Below, piece by piece: positions 17,432 through 27,100 of a stretch of 64,000 nt of DNA. The DNA is from Winogradskyella sp. (GTDB lineage Bacteria; Bacteroidota; Bacteroidia; Flavobacteriales; Flavobacteriaceae). The translations under genes were made by a program, and so were the position numbers. The stretch is taken from the NCBI GenBank assembly GCA_002722255.1, contig PBLD01000007.1:1-64000 (forward strand), read 5' to 3'. Positions within the stretch are counted from its first letter, which is position 1, and each line of letters opens with the position of its first letter. The notes below the pieces were generated by a model. It saw nothing but the letters and a program-made list of their open reading frames with translations, ran no database searches and was not told where the DNA came from.

Positions 17432-19865
17432 TCTTTACTTTTTGATTTGTAATCGCAATATCTAAAACCTCGCTCATATCTTTCACATAATGAAAGGTTA
17501 AACCTTTAAGATATTCAGGTTTTATTTCGTCAATATCGCGTTTATTTTCTTCACACAAAAGAATCTCTTTAATTTTTGCGCGTTTAGCCGCTAAGATTTT
17601 TTCTTTAATTCCTCCAACAGGAAGTACTTTTCCGCGCAATGTAATCTCACCTGTCATCGCTATACTTTTCTTTACTTTACGTTGCGTAAATAAAGACACT
17701 AAAGACGTTAACATCGTAACACCTGCACTTGGTCCGTCCTTTGGTGTTGCACCTTCTGGAACATGAATATGTACATTGTACTTGTCAAAAACCTCTGGAT
17801 TTATTTCAAACTTATCTGCATTGGCCTTTATATATTCCATTGCGATAGTTGCTGACTCACGCATAACCTTTCCAAGATTTCCTGTAATGGTAAGACTACC
17901 TTTTCCTTTTGACAATATAGACTCAATAAACAGAATATCTCCTCCTACTCTAGTCCAAGCTAAACCTGTTACAACACCTGCTACATTGTTATTTTCATAT
18001 TTATCGCGTTCTAGTCTTGGTGCACCTAACACTTCTACAACATCATCGTTAGAGATTTTAACGTTATAATCTTCTTCCATTGCAATGTTTTTGGCTGCAT
18101 AACGTACCATTTTTGCAATTTGCTTTTCTAGGCCTCTAACGCCAGATTCGCGTGTGTAACCTTCAACAATTTTTTCTAATTGAGGTTTTGCAATTTTAAG
18201 CGCCTTATTATCCAAACCATGTTCCTTTAATTGTTTAGGTAGTAAATGACGTTTTGCAATTTCTACTTTTTCTTCAATGGTATAGCCTGTTACATTAATA
18301 ATCTCCATACGGTCTCTTAATGCAGGTTGAATGGTATTAAGGCTATTAGAGGTTGCTATAAACATTACCTTAGACAGGTCGTAACCCATTTCTAAGAAGT
18401 TATCGTAAAACTCATTGTTTTGTTCAGGATCTAAAACCTCTAACATTGCAGAAGAAGGGTCACCTTGATTACCAGTAGATAACTTGTCTATCTCATCTAA
18501 AACAAATACAGGATTTGATGTGCCTGCTTTCTTTAAACTCTGAATAATTCGTCCTGGCATTGCACCAATGTAGGTTTTTCTATGACCACGAATCTCAGCT
18601 TCGTCTCGTAAACCACCTAGTGAAATTCTTACATATTCTCTACCTAAAGCTTCTGCAATAGATTTTCCTAACGAGGTTTTACCAACACCTGGAGGTCCAT
18701 ATAAACACAGTATTGGCGACTTCATATCATTACGAAGTTTTAAAACTGCTAAGTACTCTATAATTCGTTTTTTAACATCATCCAATCCAAAATGATCACG
18801 ATCTAATATCTGTTTAGCTCGTTTTAAATCGAATTGATCTTCACTAAACTCATTCCATGGTAAGTCTAAGAACAAATCCAAATAATTACGCTGAATAGAG
18901 TACTCTGCTACTTGTGGATTCATGCGCTGCATTTTGGCTAATTCTTTATCAAAATGCTCTTTTACCTTGTCATCCCAATTCTTCTCTTTAGCACGAGCTC
19001 TCATGTCTTCAATTTCCTGTCCGGATGACACACCTCCAAGTTCTTCTTGAATCGTTTTCATCTGCTGGTGCAAGAAATACTCACGCTGTTGTTGACTCAT
19101 GTCACTCTGAACCTTGTTTTGAATATCATTCTTTAATTCAAGTTTTTGATATTCTAAGTTCATGTATTTTAAAGTCTGAAGCGCACGCTCTTTTAAATCG
19201 TTAATCTTTAAAAGTTCTTGTTTTTCTTCAACTTTAAGATTCATGTTTGAGGACACAAAATTCACTAAAAATGAGTTACTTTCTATGTTCTTAATAGCAA
19301 AAGTAGCCTCCGTAGGAATATTTGGGCTCTCTTTTATAATCTCTAAGGATAAGTCTTTTATAGAATCTATAATTGCAGTAAACTCTTCGTTACTTGCGTC
19401 TGGTTTGGTCTCAGCCAAATCAGAAATTGTAGCGGTTAAATACGGTTTTTCTGAAATAACTTCATTTACCATAAAACGCTTTTTACCTTGAATGATTACT
19501 GTAGTATTACCATCTGGCATTTTAAGCACCTTTAGAATACGCGCTACAGTACCTGTTTTGTATATGTCTTGGGCAGAAGGATTTTCTACAGATTCATCTT
19601 TCTGAGCTACAACACCTATAACTTTACCTCCTTTGTTAGCATCGTTGATAAGCTTAATAGATGTATCTCTACCTGCTGTTATTGGGATTACAACACCTGG
19701 AAACAACACAGTGTTTCGCAATGGTAAAATTGGTAGTGATTCTGGTAGCGATTCGTTATTAATTAATTCCTCATCCTCCGGAGTCATTAATGGAATTAAT
19801 TCTGAATTTTCGTCAAAATCCTGTAATGACAAACTGTCAAGACTTAAAAAATTTGATTTCTTCAT
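17415..19865 (-). CDS. lon: ATP-dependent Lon protease
   Basis: About 816 residues. An N-terminal LON substrate-binding domain ([19 protein letters not shown]), coiled region, AAA+ module with Walker [10 protein letters not shown] and Walker [10 protein letters not shown], and a C-terminal Ser-Lys protease domain ([11 protein letters not shown] with Ser713; Lys756 in GGIKEK). It degrades misfolded and regulatory proteins in the cytosol. I prefer the ATG at 19865 ([12 protein letters not shown]), preceded by an A-rich stretch, over the ATG 24 bases upstream. It heads the run lon-LysM-porQ-cmk. Confidence 0.95.
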   Translation of the reverse strand: MKKSNFLSLDSLSLQDFDENSELIPLMTPEDEELINNESLPESLPILPLRNTVLFPGVVIPITAGRDTSIKLINDANKGGKVIGVVAQKDESVENPSAQDIYKTGTVARILKVLKMPDGNTTVIIQGKKRFMVNEVISEKPYLTATISDLAETKPDASNEEFTAIIDSIKDLSLEIIKESPNIPTEATFAIKNIESNSFLVNFVSSNMNLKVEEKQELLKINDLKERALQTLKYMNLEYQKLELKNDIQNKVQSDMSQQQREYFLHQQMKTIQEELGGVSSGQEIEDMRARAKEKNWDDKVKEHFDKELAKMQRMNPQVAEYSIQRNYLDLFLDLPWNEFSEDQFDLKRAKQILDRDHFGLDDVKKRIIEYLAVLKLRNDMKSPILCLYGPPGVGKTSLGKSIAEALGREYVRISLGGLRDEAEIRGHRKTYIGAMPGRIIQSLKKAGTSNPVFVLDEIDKLSTGNQGDPSSAMLEVLDPEQNNEFYDNFLEMGYDLSKVMFIATSNSLNTIQPALRDRMEIINVTGYTIEEKVEIAKRHLLPKQLKEHGLDNKALKIAKPQLEKIVEGYTRESGVRGLEKQIAKMVRYAAKNIAMEEDYNVKISNDDVVEVLGAPRLERDKYENNNVAGVVTGLAWTRVGGDILFIESILSKGKGSLTITGNLGKVMRESATIAMEYIKANADKFEINPEVFDKYNVHIHVPEGATPKDGPSAGVTMLTSLVSLFTQRKVKKSIAMTGEITLRGKVLPVGGIKEKILAAKRAKIKEILLCEENKRDIDEIKPEYLKGLTFHYVKDMSEVLDIAITNQKVKNAKKL

Positions 19866-20096
19866 ATTATTTTTAAGCCATTCTGTCACAAAAAATAACA
19901 GAATAGCATTTATTTAAAAGTATTAATAATTAACTTTATGCTGAATATCAACGCATTAGAAGATATTCAAAGTTATTCACACCTGTAATAATTCAATTGT
20001 TATGCCATTACCTTTAGGACATCTTAAAAGTTTTTTTTACTAAAAGTGTAACAATGTACAAACACCTCCATCTATAGAATAAAGCAATTGTTTTTT

Positions 20097-20648
20097 TTGA
20101 CATCAACCAATCAAAATATCGAGCAGTTATTAGTGCTTTGTAAATCTTGTAACCAACGTGCGCAGTTAGAAGTTTACAATAGATACAACAAAGCCATGTA
20201 TAACACAGCTTTGAGAATTGTAAAAGATTCTTATAAAGCTGAAGACATTATGCAAGAATCATTTTTAACGGCTTTTACAAAACTTGAAACTCTGGAGGAT
20301 ACCAAATTATTTGGTGCATGGTTAAAACGTATTGTGGTGAATAATAGTATTGCACATTACAACAAAACCGTAAAACAAAATGAAGTGCCTTTAGAAACAG
20401 TAATGTATAAAGTTGAAGATGATAAAGGCATTGAAGAGCATAGCCAAAACAATGATAAGGTGAAACAAATAATAAGTATGATGAAAACCTTAAAACCTAA
20501 TTATAGCTTAGGGTTAACACTTCATCTCATTGAAGGCTATGATTATGATGAAATCTGTAATATTATGGACATATCTTATGCTAATTGCAGAACCATGATA
20601 TCCAGAGCTAAAGAAAGTTTAAGAAAGAAATTAGAGCTAACAGCTTAA
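20097..20648 (+). CDS. ECF-type RNA polymerase sigma factor
   Basis: About 183 residues. Region 2 is seen in YNRYNKAMYNTALRIV and YKAEDIMQESFLTAF, region 4 in LTLHLIEGYDYDEICNIM and ISYANCRTMISRAKESLRKKL. No ATG exists at the N-terminus; TTG at 20097 giving (M)TSTNQNIEQLL is the most likely start, right after a run of eight T. A TTG at 20088 is an alternative. An anti-sigma-like membrane protein gene follows 11 bases later. Target promoters are unknown, but the operon probably controls itself. Confidence 0.9.
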   Translation: MTSTNQNIEQLLVLCKSCNQRAQLEVYNRYNKAMYNTALRIVKDSYKAEDIMQESFLTAFTKLETLEDTKLFGAWLKRIVVNNSIAHYNKTVKQNEVPLETVMYKVEDDKGIEEHSQNNDKVKQIISMMKTLKPNYSLGLTLHLIEGYDYDEICNIMDISYANCRTMISRAKESLRKKLELTA

Positions 20649-20659
20649 ATGATTGATGT

Positions 20660-21223
20660 ATGGAAAAAGATACTTTAGACAAATTATTTGATAATTTAAA
20701 AGGTGAATTTGATATCAACGAACCAAACACAGGTCATCAAGATCGTTTTTTAGATAAGCTTAATACTAATACAGTAGCTTCTACTGAGCCAAAGAAGTCT
20801 TCTGATTTTAATTGGAAACCATTTTTAGCCATAGCAGCTTCTTTAGTGATTTGCTTAGCTGTATTTACAACATCAAATGCACAACCAGAAGTTATGGACT
20901 TAGCAAGTGTTTCGCCTGAAATGTCCGAAACTCAAGATTTCTTTACAACCACAATCAATGCTGAATTAAAAAAGCTAAACAATGAGCGTTCACCATTAAC
21001 CGAGCAAGTTATTACAGACGCTTTAAACCGAATTGAACTGTTAGAAAAAGATTATCAAAAACTAAAAACAGATTTAACTGAAAGCAACAAAGACCAACGT
21101 GTTATTTATGCTATGATCAGCAACTTTCAAAACAGAATAGATGTTTTAAACACAGTTCTAGAACAAATTGAAATTATTAAAGAATTAAAAACCAACAGTG
21201 ATGAACCAAAAAATACATTTTAG
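20660..21223 (+). CDS. membrane anti-sigma-like protein
   Basis: A 187-residue protein with a ~50-residue cytosolic N-terminus (DKLFDNLKGEFDINEP, GHQDRFLDKL), one membrane helix (~residues 53-70, PFLAIAASLVICLAVF) and a periplasmic part with a coiled coil (ITDALNRIELLEKDYQKLKTDL). Its place directly after an ECF sigma gene and its topology fit an anti-sigma factor, although no zinc-binding His-Cys motif is present. Its 3' end overlaps the next gene by 23 bases. Confidence 0.78.
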   Translation: MEKDTLDKLFDNLKGEFDINEPNTGHQDRFLDKLNTNTVASTEPKKSSDFNWKPFLAIAASLVICLAVFTTSNAQPEVMDLASVSPEMSETQDFFTTTINAELKKLNNERSPLTEQVITDALNRIELLEKDYQKLKTDLTESNKDQRVIYAMISNFQNRIDVLNTVLEQIEIIKELKTNSDEPKNTF

Positions 21224-22289
21224 AATAGCAATTCTTCTATTGCTAATGCCATTTATAACGTTGGCAAACACAAACGCTGAAATTGCAAAAACCACGAAAG
21301 AGCGTAACATTAAAAAGTCCTTTAATGTGTCCTCTAATGCAACGCTAAAAATCAGTAATAGTTACGGTAACCTTGAAGTGATTACTTGGGACCAAAACAA
21401 AATAGATTTTGATATCACCATAAGAGTAACTGGTAACAATGAAGAGAAAGTTGTAGATCGCTTAGAAAATATTGATGTTGACTTTTCATCGAGCAACGAT
21501 TATGTGTCTGCCATTACCAAGATCGGAAAAAACAGTAAAAACTGGTGGAATTGGGGAAAAAAGATGAATCTTAAATTAGAGATTAACTATGTTGTAAAAA
21601 TGCCAATGTCTGGTAATGTTGACCTCAATAACGATTATGGCTCTATAAATCTAGATAGGCTTGAAGGTAACGCAAAAATAATTTGTGATTATGGCAAAAT
21701 AACCACAAAAGAACTACTATCCGACAATAATGAAATCCGTTTTGATTATACTAATAACAGTTACTTTGAGTACATTAAAGGCGGAAGAATTAATGCAGAT
21801 TACAGTGGCTATACTGTAGCAAAAGCCGAGAACTTAAAAATTAATGCAGACTATACAAAATCTGTTATTGAAGCTGCTGAAAACATAGAATATGTATGTG
21901 ATTACGGTTCTCTAAAAATTGACAACGTTAACAATCTTAGTGGCAATGGTGACTACTTATCGCTTAGGTTAGGTAACGTTTATAAAAATGTGAGAGTAAG
22001 AGCAAACTATGGGTCTTTAAAGATAGATCGCATCGCTTCTAAAGCAAATAATGTAGATATTGATTCTGAGTTTATGGGCATTACTATTGGTTATGATAGT
22101 AATTACAGTTTTGATTTTGATATCAATTTAGAATACGCCTCATTGAGAGATTCAGATGCATTTAATTTTACCAACAAGGAAGTCGATTCTTTTGAAAAAA
22201 AATACAATGGTTATCACGGCTCTAAAGGCTCTGGCAACTATGTAAAAATAAAGTCTCAGTACGGAAGCGTAAGCTTTAAACAGCAATAA
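21201..22289 (+). CDS. exported DUF4097-like beta-solenoid protein
   Basis: About 362 residues with a signal peptide (ILLLLMPFITLANT). The rest is rich in short repeated strands such as NDYGSINL, CDYGKITT, CDYGSLKI, ANYGSLKI and SQYGSVSF, typical of the adhesin-like DUF4097 right-handed beta structure. The ATG at 21201 is preferred to the GTG before it. It overlaps the anti-sigma gene by 23 bases, so it belongs to the sigma operon. Likely periplasmic or outer-membrane-facing; exact role unknown. Confidence 0.82.
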   Translation: MNQKIHFRIAILLLLMPFITLANTNAEIAKTTKERNIKKSFNVSSNATLKISNSYGNLEVITWDQNKIDFDITIRVTGNNEEKVVDRLENIDVDFSSSNDYVSAITKIGKNSKNWWNWGKKMNLKLEINYVVKMPMSGNVDLNNDYGSINLDRLEGNAKIICDYGKITTKELLSDNNEIRFDYTNNSYFEYIKGGRINADYSGYTVAKAENLKINADYTKSVIEAAENIEYVCDYGSLKIDNVNNLSGNGDYLSLRLGNVYKNVRVRANYGSLKIDRIASKANNVDIDSEFMGITIGYDSNYSFDFDINLEYASLRDSDAFNFTNKEVDSFEKKYNGYHGSKGSGNYVKIKSQYGSVSFKQQ

Positions 22290-22326
22290 TCAAAAAAAAC
22301 GAACAGTAACCAAACAATTCAAAAAC

Positions 22327-23052
22327 ATGAAATTATTAAAATCAATTATGCTAGTCGCTTTTCTCTTTAGTGTAACAACATCTTGTGCACAATGGGGAAA
22401 ATGGAAAAAAGTTAAAGGAGATGGAAACATCACTACAGAAAACAGATCTACTGGCGATTATGATGGCTTAAAATCTGCAGGACCAATGAACTTTAAATTG
22501 GTACAAGGCAAAGAAGGAAGCATTACGATTGAAGGCGATGCTAATCTTATGGAATACATTGTTACCAAAGTTGAAGATGGTAAACTTGTTGTAAAGGTTA
22601 AAGACGGAATTAATCTAAGACCAACAAAGACTATTATTGTAACAATTCCTTATGAATCTATCAACTCTGTATCCTTAGCTGGCTCTGGCGATATTGAAAA
22701 CTCAGGGACTATAAAATCAGACCATTTTGATGTGTCTATTGCAGGTTCTGGTGATATAGATTTAAAGATTAACTGTGATTCTGTTGAAAGCAGTATTTCT
22801 GGCTCAGGCGATATAGAGTTAAGTGGTTCTACCAAAGATTTGACAACAAAAGTAACTGGCTCTGGAGATTTTGATGGCAGCGATTTAGACAGTACTAATG
22901 TTACTGCAAAAATCACAGGTTCTGGTGGTGCTAACGTGGTTTGCAATGGTGAACTTAAAGTGAGAATTACAGGTTCTGGTGATGTAAAATATTCAGGTAA
23001 TCCAACCAACAAAGACACTAAAGTAACAGGTTCTGGTAGCGTTAGCAACTAG
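22327..23052 (+). CDS. head GIN domain-containing protein (DUF2807)
   Basis: A 241-residue exported protein: a signal peptide, with Cys near 20 in TTSCAQWGKW, then NFKLVQGKEGSITIEGD, which opens the DUF2807 auto-transporter-adhesin head domain. The C-terminal half holds seven [SAT]GSG turns (AGSGDIEN, AGSGDIDL, SGSGDIEL, TGSGDFDG, TGSGGANV, TGSGDVKY, TGSGSVSN), one per coil of a beta-solenoid. It lies 37 bases after the DUF4097-like gene and closes the sigma factor operon before a terminator. Ligand unknown. Confidence 0.88.
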   Translation: MKLLKSIMLVAFLFSVTTSCAQWGKWKKVKGDGNITTENRSTGDYDGLKSAGPMNFKLVQGKEGSITIEGDANLMEYIVTKVEDGKLVVKVKDGINLRPTKTIIVTIPYESINSVSLAGSGDIENSGTIKSDHFDVSIAGSGDIDLKINCDSVESSISGSGDIELSGSTKDLTTKVTGSGDFDGSDLDSTNVTAKITGSGGANVVCNGELKVRITGSGDVKYSGNPTNKDTKVTGSGSVSN

Positions 23053-23080
23053 TGCCCAATCAATCAACCAAAAAAGAAGA

Positions 23081-23107
23081 AAGGACAAGTGTTAGCTTGT
23101 CCTTTTT
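23081..23107 (+). terminator. terminator of the ECF sigma operon
   Basis: AAGGACAAG (23081-23089) pairs with CTTGTCCTT (23096-23104), followed by T residues. It is 28 bases after the GIN-domain gene. Confidence 0.85.
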
Positions 23108-23136
23108 TAATGTTTTCCTATTGAATCTATAACATA

Positions 23137-23742
23137 CTACTGAATAATATAATGGCCTTTTTTCATACTTATTAATCTAGATGGTGCAGGTTTTAAACAT
23201 GGCTTTTCCCAATCATTTATATTATTCATATTGTTTGCTAGACACTTGATATCTAAAGATTCAACTTTTAAGAATTTCTTTATTTTGGATTTTCTGATTT
23301 TTTTATTTCCCTTAGATAAGAATTGCCTGAATGTCATTCTAACAAAGATTTTAAAATCATTATTTAAAAAACCTTTAAGTCTATAAAATCTATTTGTTGA
23401 AGTATCATACGCTAAAACAAATTTCATATAAATATTTAACTTATTCTCAGGGTTATAATCATCAATCAAAAAGGTCATAAAATCATCTTCTGAAAAGGAT
23501 ACTTCAACGAACTTTATATTTAGTTTAAAACCTTCACTCTTTAGAAACTTACATTTAAAAATATCGGTTGAAAGTAGTGAATCAATCAAATGATATTTTG
23601 AAGAATCAATAACACCAAGAGAATTGTTTAACCTGATCACTTCACGTTTTGACAGTTCAAGTATTTTTTCGTTACTAACTTCGTTCTGGGCAATCAAAAA
23701 GTTTAAAGATATTGACAGTGATACAAAAACAAAATATTTCAT
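23137..23742 (-). CDS. exported protein of unknown function
   Basis: A 201-residue protein with a signal peptide (FVSLSISLNFLIAQ). The mature part is Lys-rich and contains two Cys in the last third (DIKCLANNMNN, WEKPCLKPAPSR) that could form a disulfide. I recognise no domain. It is convergent with the GIN operon and followed upstream by the aminopropyltransferase gene on the same strand, with 64 bases between. Its AT content and isolated nature suggest an accessory gene. Confidence 0.65.
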   Translation of the reverse strand: MKYFVFVSLSISLNFLIAQNEVSNEKILELSKREVIRLNNSLGVIDSSKYHLIDSLLSTDIFKCKFLKSEGFKLNIKFVEVSFSEDDFMTFLIDDYNPENKLNIYMKFVLAYDTSTNRFYRLKGFLNNDFKIFVRMTFRQFLSKGNKKIRKSKIKKFLKVESLDIKCLANNMNNINDWEKPCLKPAPSRLISMKKGHYIIQ

Positions 23743-23806
23743 AATTATTTTTTTTTAATTTCTCTTATCAACCCTAAGCTAAACTTAGCCATAGTAATTT
23801 AAAAAA

Positions 23807-25333
23807 TTACTTCGTCCCAGCTTCAAAATCTACTTTCCATTTTTCCCATTCGTCTAAGAAATAGTTAAGTATAATTGGGTTGTCTAAAGTATTCTGTTTT
23901 GTGTCTGCAATGGTAATGTCCTTAGGAAAAATAAAGGCTTGCTCTATTTGGTTTGGGTTAAGATATTTTAAATCTTCTGGCAAAGCTTTAGTATCTACTT
24001 TGCTGTCGTTTCCTTCATGTCTGGCAATAATAAATCCCCAATCTCCAAACGATGGTATATACGTGTGATATGGTTGTACGTCTTCAAAAGCTGATGCCAA
24101 GGTATTGTTGATGCAACTAAAGACTTTGTTTGAGAAATAAATTTCACCAGATTGTGTTACAAAAACACCATCCTTTTTAAGGTTTCGCTTTGCCATTAAA
24201 AAAAACTGCTTGCTGTACAATCTTGCCAATGCTTGATTTGTTGGGTCTGGCAAATCTGCAATAATGACATCGTACTTTTCTGTATTATTAAAAAGATAAG
24301 TAAACGCATCTTCTGGTATAAGGTTTACTTTTTCATTTTTTGCAGCATCAGCGTTAATGTCCTTTAGATATTTATTCTCTTTTGCCAAATAAAACATGGT
24401 ACTATCAATATCTACAACATCTACACGCTGCACAGAACTATGCTTTAGGACTTCTCTACTCGCTAAGTTTTCGCCACCACCAAGAATTAAAACACGCTTT
24501 GGATTGTAATTCATAGCTAAAGGAATATGCACCAAAGACTCATGATAACGATGCTCATCTGAAGATGAAAATTGTATAACTCTATTAAGATACAACCTAA
24601 CATCACCTTGTGTTTTGGTCATTACAATTTTTTGATATGGTGTTTGCTCATTCAATACAATAGGACGTTTGTATATTTTCTGATCCCAAACTTTTAAAAG
24701 TTTGCCTCCAAACAACACTAAAACGACCAAAGCAATAACAGCCAAAAAGCCAAAAATGCTGTTTCGTTTTTTGTCTTTGAGTAAGGTATAATTCAAAAGA
24801 ATACCTAAGACAATATTTACAATTCCGAAGATTAGCGACGAATAGTACAAGCCAACAAATGGCAGTATAATAAATGGGAAAATTAAGGTGGCAATAAGTC
24901 CGCCAATATAGTCTAAGGACAATACGTTAGAAAGGTTGTTTTTAATGTTACTCTCCTCTAAAGCAAAGGTTAGTAATGGCACTTCCATACCTGTAAGTAA
25001 GCCTATTACAAAAATGATAGCCAAACAACTAATTTGCAATATCATTGGAGACACGTACACAAATAGCATATAAAGCAGTGGCACAGAAATACCTCCAATA
25101 AAACCAAGCAGATACTCTACATTGATAAAAAATGTGAGTGGTTTGTCCTTAAAAAATTTAGACAAAAAGGCACCTATTCCCATAGAAAACAGATACACAC
25201 CAATAATAATAGAGAACTGTCTTACACCATCTCCCAAAAAATAAGTTGCAGTAGTACTAATTAATAATTCGTAGATGATTGAGCATAAACCTGCAATAAA
25301 TACAGCAAATGGAATTAGTGCTTTTTTATTCAT
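23807..25333 (-). CDS. membrane-bound spermidine synthase-like aminopropyltransferase
   Basis: About 508 residues in two parts. The N-terminal ~215 residues form seven or eight membrane helices (IPFAVFIAGLCSIIYELLIS, IIIGVYLFSMGIGAFLS, VIGLLTGMEVPLLTF). The C-terminal ~270 residues are a class I methyltransferase-fold aminopropyltransferase: YLNRVIQFSSSDEHRYHESL, the AdoMet loop LILGGGENLASREVL (GGGE where SpeE has GGGD), VDIDSTM, and the catalytic-type IIADLPDPT. The domain would use decarboxylated AdoMet from the speD product encoded 2.3 kb away. The start at 25333 leaves 39 bases to the divergent lipoprotein gene. Amine substrate unknown. Confidence 0.88.
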   Translation of the reverse strand: MNKKALIPFAVFIAGLCSIIYELLISTTATYFLGDGVRQFSIIIGVYLFSMGIGAFLSKFFKDKPLTFFINVEYLLGFIGGISVPLLYMLFVYVSPMILQISCLAIIFVIGLLTGMEVPLLTFALEESNIKNNLSNVLSLDYIGGLIATLIFPFIILPFVGLYYSSLIFGIVNIVLGILLNYTLLKDKKRNSIFGFLAVIALVVLVLFGGKLLKVWDQKIYKRPIVLNEQTPYQKIVMTKTQGDVRLYLNRVIQFSSSDEHRYHESLVHIPLAMNYNPKRVLILGGGENLASREVLKHSSVQRVDVVDIDSTMFYLAKENKYLKDINADAAKNEKVNLIPEDAFTYLFNNTEKYDVIIADLPDPTNQALARLYSKQFFLMAKRNLKKDGVFVTQSGEIYFSNKVFSCINNTLASAFEDVQPYHTYIPSFGDWGFIIARHEGNDSKVDTKALPEDLKYLNPNQIEQAFIFPKDITIADTKQNTLDNPIILNYFLDEWEKWKVDFEAGTK

Positions 25334-25344
25334 TAAAAATTGAT

Positions 25345-25352
25345 TATGTTTG
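25345..25352 (+). promoter_or_regulatory. -7 element for the polyamine-cluster lipoprotein gene
   Basis: TATGTTTG matches TAnnTTTG; the -33 element is only a T-run at 25322-25325. Transcription would begin near 25359, after an in-frame start candidate at 25340, which supports the ATG at 25373. Confidence 0.45.
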
Positions 25353-25372
25353 AGCAAATTAACCTGTCAAAG

Positions 25373-25933
25373 ATGAATAAAAAAATTATAACTGGTCTTG
25401 CTTTAACTAAAAAAATAACGTTGACTGCAGCTGTTGTTGCCTCGTTAACACTTCAAAGTTGTGGCGACGACGATCCAAGTCCACGCATTAAAGATGCACA
25501 GCAAGAAACAGTTTACGAATCTACACAAGGTGTTATCACTGAGGTTGAAGAAGTAGAACCAGGAAATGATTATAAAATCATCGACGAGCGTTTAATTGAC
25601 GATAAAGATAAATCTCTTGCTATTGTACACACATTAGAGGGAACAACAGATACATTATCTTTAAGAAAAATGAAAAATGACGAGTCATCTTACAGTCGTC
25701 ATTCGGGTTTAAGAAGCATTCTGTACTACTCGTTAGCAGCTTCTTATTTTAACAGAAGTTTACGTAACGTTACTCCAAACCAAAGTAACTACAAAAATGC
25801 TTCTGCTTATAATAAATCTACAGGATTAAAAAACGATTTAAGAAGCTCTGCAACATCTCGAAGAGTAAGTGTACCAGGAAAATCATCTAGAGGATATGGC
25901 AGCGGAAAGTCGTTTAGATCGTTTGGAGGATAG
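25373..25933 (+). CDS. YgiB-like lipoprotein with C-terminal Gly-Gly
   Basis: About 186 residues: signal peptide with lipobox TLQSC followed by GDDD, an acidic run resembling Bacteroidetes surface-export signals. The middle is acidic; the last ~60 residues are basic and rich in Ser, Arg and Gly, ending KSFRSFGG. E. coli YgiB, also encoded next to a glutathionylspermidine-synthetase-like ligase, ends in a similar Ser/Arg/Gly tail closing in GG. The ligase gene here overlaps this one by 38 bases. The protein may be the ligase's acceptor; that is inference. A -7 element fixes the ATG at 25373. Confidence 0.75.
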   Translation: MNKKIITGLALTKKITLTAAVVASLTLQSCGDDDPSPRIKDAQQETVYESTQGVITEVEEVEPGNDYKIIDERLIDDKDKSLAIVHTLEGTTDTLSLRKMKNDESSYSRHSGLRSILYYSLAASYFNRSLRNVTPNQSNYKNASAYNKSTGLKNDLRSSATSRRVSVPGKSSRGYGSGKSFRSFGG

Positions 25934-27077
25934 TCGTTTTAAAGAAATAAAACGTCTTAAAAAGAAACACGTTCCACATCGCTTACACTGGTATTTAGAA
26001 GAAGACTATTTTTCTGAAGAATTACTTGGCATATACCGTTCTGAGGTAGAGCAACTACGTCGTATTTCTGATGAAGCGTTTTATTTATTTCAACGTGCCA
26101 CTGACAAAATTATAGCCGAACATAAATTAGGAGAACTTGGTATTCCCCTATCGTTTCAAAAATGTATTGAACATAGCTGGAAAAGCAAGAATAAGCATCC
26201 ATTTCTTTATGGTCGTTTTGATATTAATGGAGGTTTAAAATCTGATTATGGTCGCATTATCGAGTTTAATGCAGACACATGCAGCACATTGCCTGAGACT
26301 TTATTGTGGCAACCACTTCAATTAGAACAACTAAAGGGAAATCCTCAAAGTTTTAATACACTTAAGTTTGATATAAAAGATGCTTTGTCTAACCTAAAAT
26401 CTTATTTAGGTAAAGACAAACCTGTTTTTCTGGGTACTTCTTTTGGTTATATTGAAGACAAAGAAAATGTTAACTGCATTATTGATATAGCTTACGAAGC
26501 TGGCTATAAACCATTTTATTCAGACTTGGAATATGTTATTTTTTCGGATGAAGGTGTGTTTCATCAAATTGGTGATGAATATGAAGATGTTGATGTGCTT
26601 TTTAAAATGATTCCCTGGGATTGGATGTTTAATGACGAGCCTGAATTGGCACACATCCTTTCAGACTTAATCTTAAACAATAAAGTTGTGGTTTTAAATC
26701 CACCTTATACAGCTATTTGGCAGAATAAAAAGTTTTTGGCTTATATCACACAGAACTTCCCGAATAACATTTTAGCTGAAACGTATTTGAGCAAAGAGCC
26801 TAGCTTATACAATTATGTACAAAAACCTGTTTATGGTCGTTTGGGTGAAAATATATCTATAGAAGCTATGGGTAATTCTGAAGCCACATCTAAAGGTGAT
26901 TTTGGACATCAGGATATGGTTTTTCAAAAATTCTATCCATTGAACAAGGATGAAGAAAATTATTTTTATCAATTAGGGATGTTCTACACATCAAGAGCGT
27001 CTGCTATAAACTTAAGAGCACAAGAATCAAAGATTATTACTGATGATTGTGAGTTTATGTCGCATTTTATAATTTAA
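25896..27077 (+). CDS. glutathionylspermidine synthetase-like ATP-grasp ligase (YgiC-like)
   Basis: About 393 residues. Family motifs: FLYGRFDING and IIEFNADTCSTLPETLLWQ (Mg/ATP-site region), FKMIPWDWMF, NPPYTAIWQNKKFL, FPNN, and KPVYGRLGENI (ATP-grasp Lys and glycine loop). The family joins a carboxylate, such as the Gly of glutathione, to a polyamine amine using ATP. No amidase domain is fused, as in YgiC/YjfC. Start chosen at the ATG 25896 because the upstream GTG lies deep inside the lipoprotein gene. The 38-base overlap with the lipoprotein gene suggests coupled translation. Confidence 0.87.
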   Translation: MAAESRLDRLEDSRFKEIKRLKKKHVPHRLHWYLEEDYFSEELLGIYRSEVEQLRRISDEAFYLFQRATDKIIAEHKLGELGIPLSFQKCIEHSWKSKNKHPFLYGRFDINGGLKSDYGRIIEFNADTCSTLPETLLWQPLQLEQLKGNPQSFNTLKFDIKDALSNLKSYLGKDKPVFLGTSFGYIEDKENVNCIIDIAYEAGYKPFYSDLEYVIFSDEGVFHQIGDEYEDVDVLFKMIPWDWMFNDEPELAHILSDLILNNKVVVLNPPYTAIWQNKKFLAYITQNFPNNILAETYLSKEPSLYNYVQKPVYGRLGENISIEAMGNSEATSKGDFGHQDMVFQKFYPLNKDEENYFYQLGMFYTSRASAINLRAQESKIITDDCEFMSHFII

Positions 27078-27100
27078 TTTATTTTCTCAAAATAATAGTG

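Noticed and set aside
22650-23048. Long open frame antisense to the GIN-domain gene
   Set aside because: It mirrors the Gly-Ser-Gly-Asp repeats of the sense gene (repeated SPEPV) and has no signal or domain; sense gene is clearly real.
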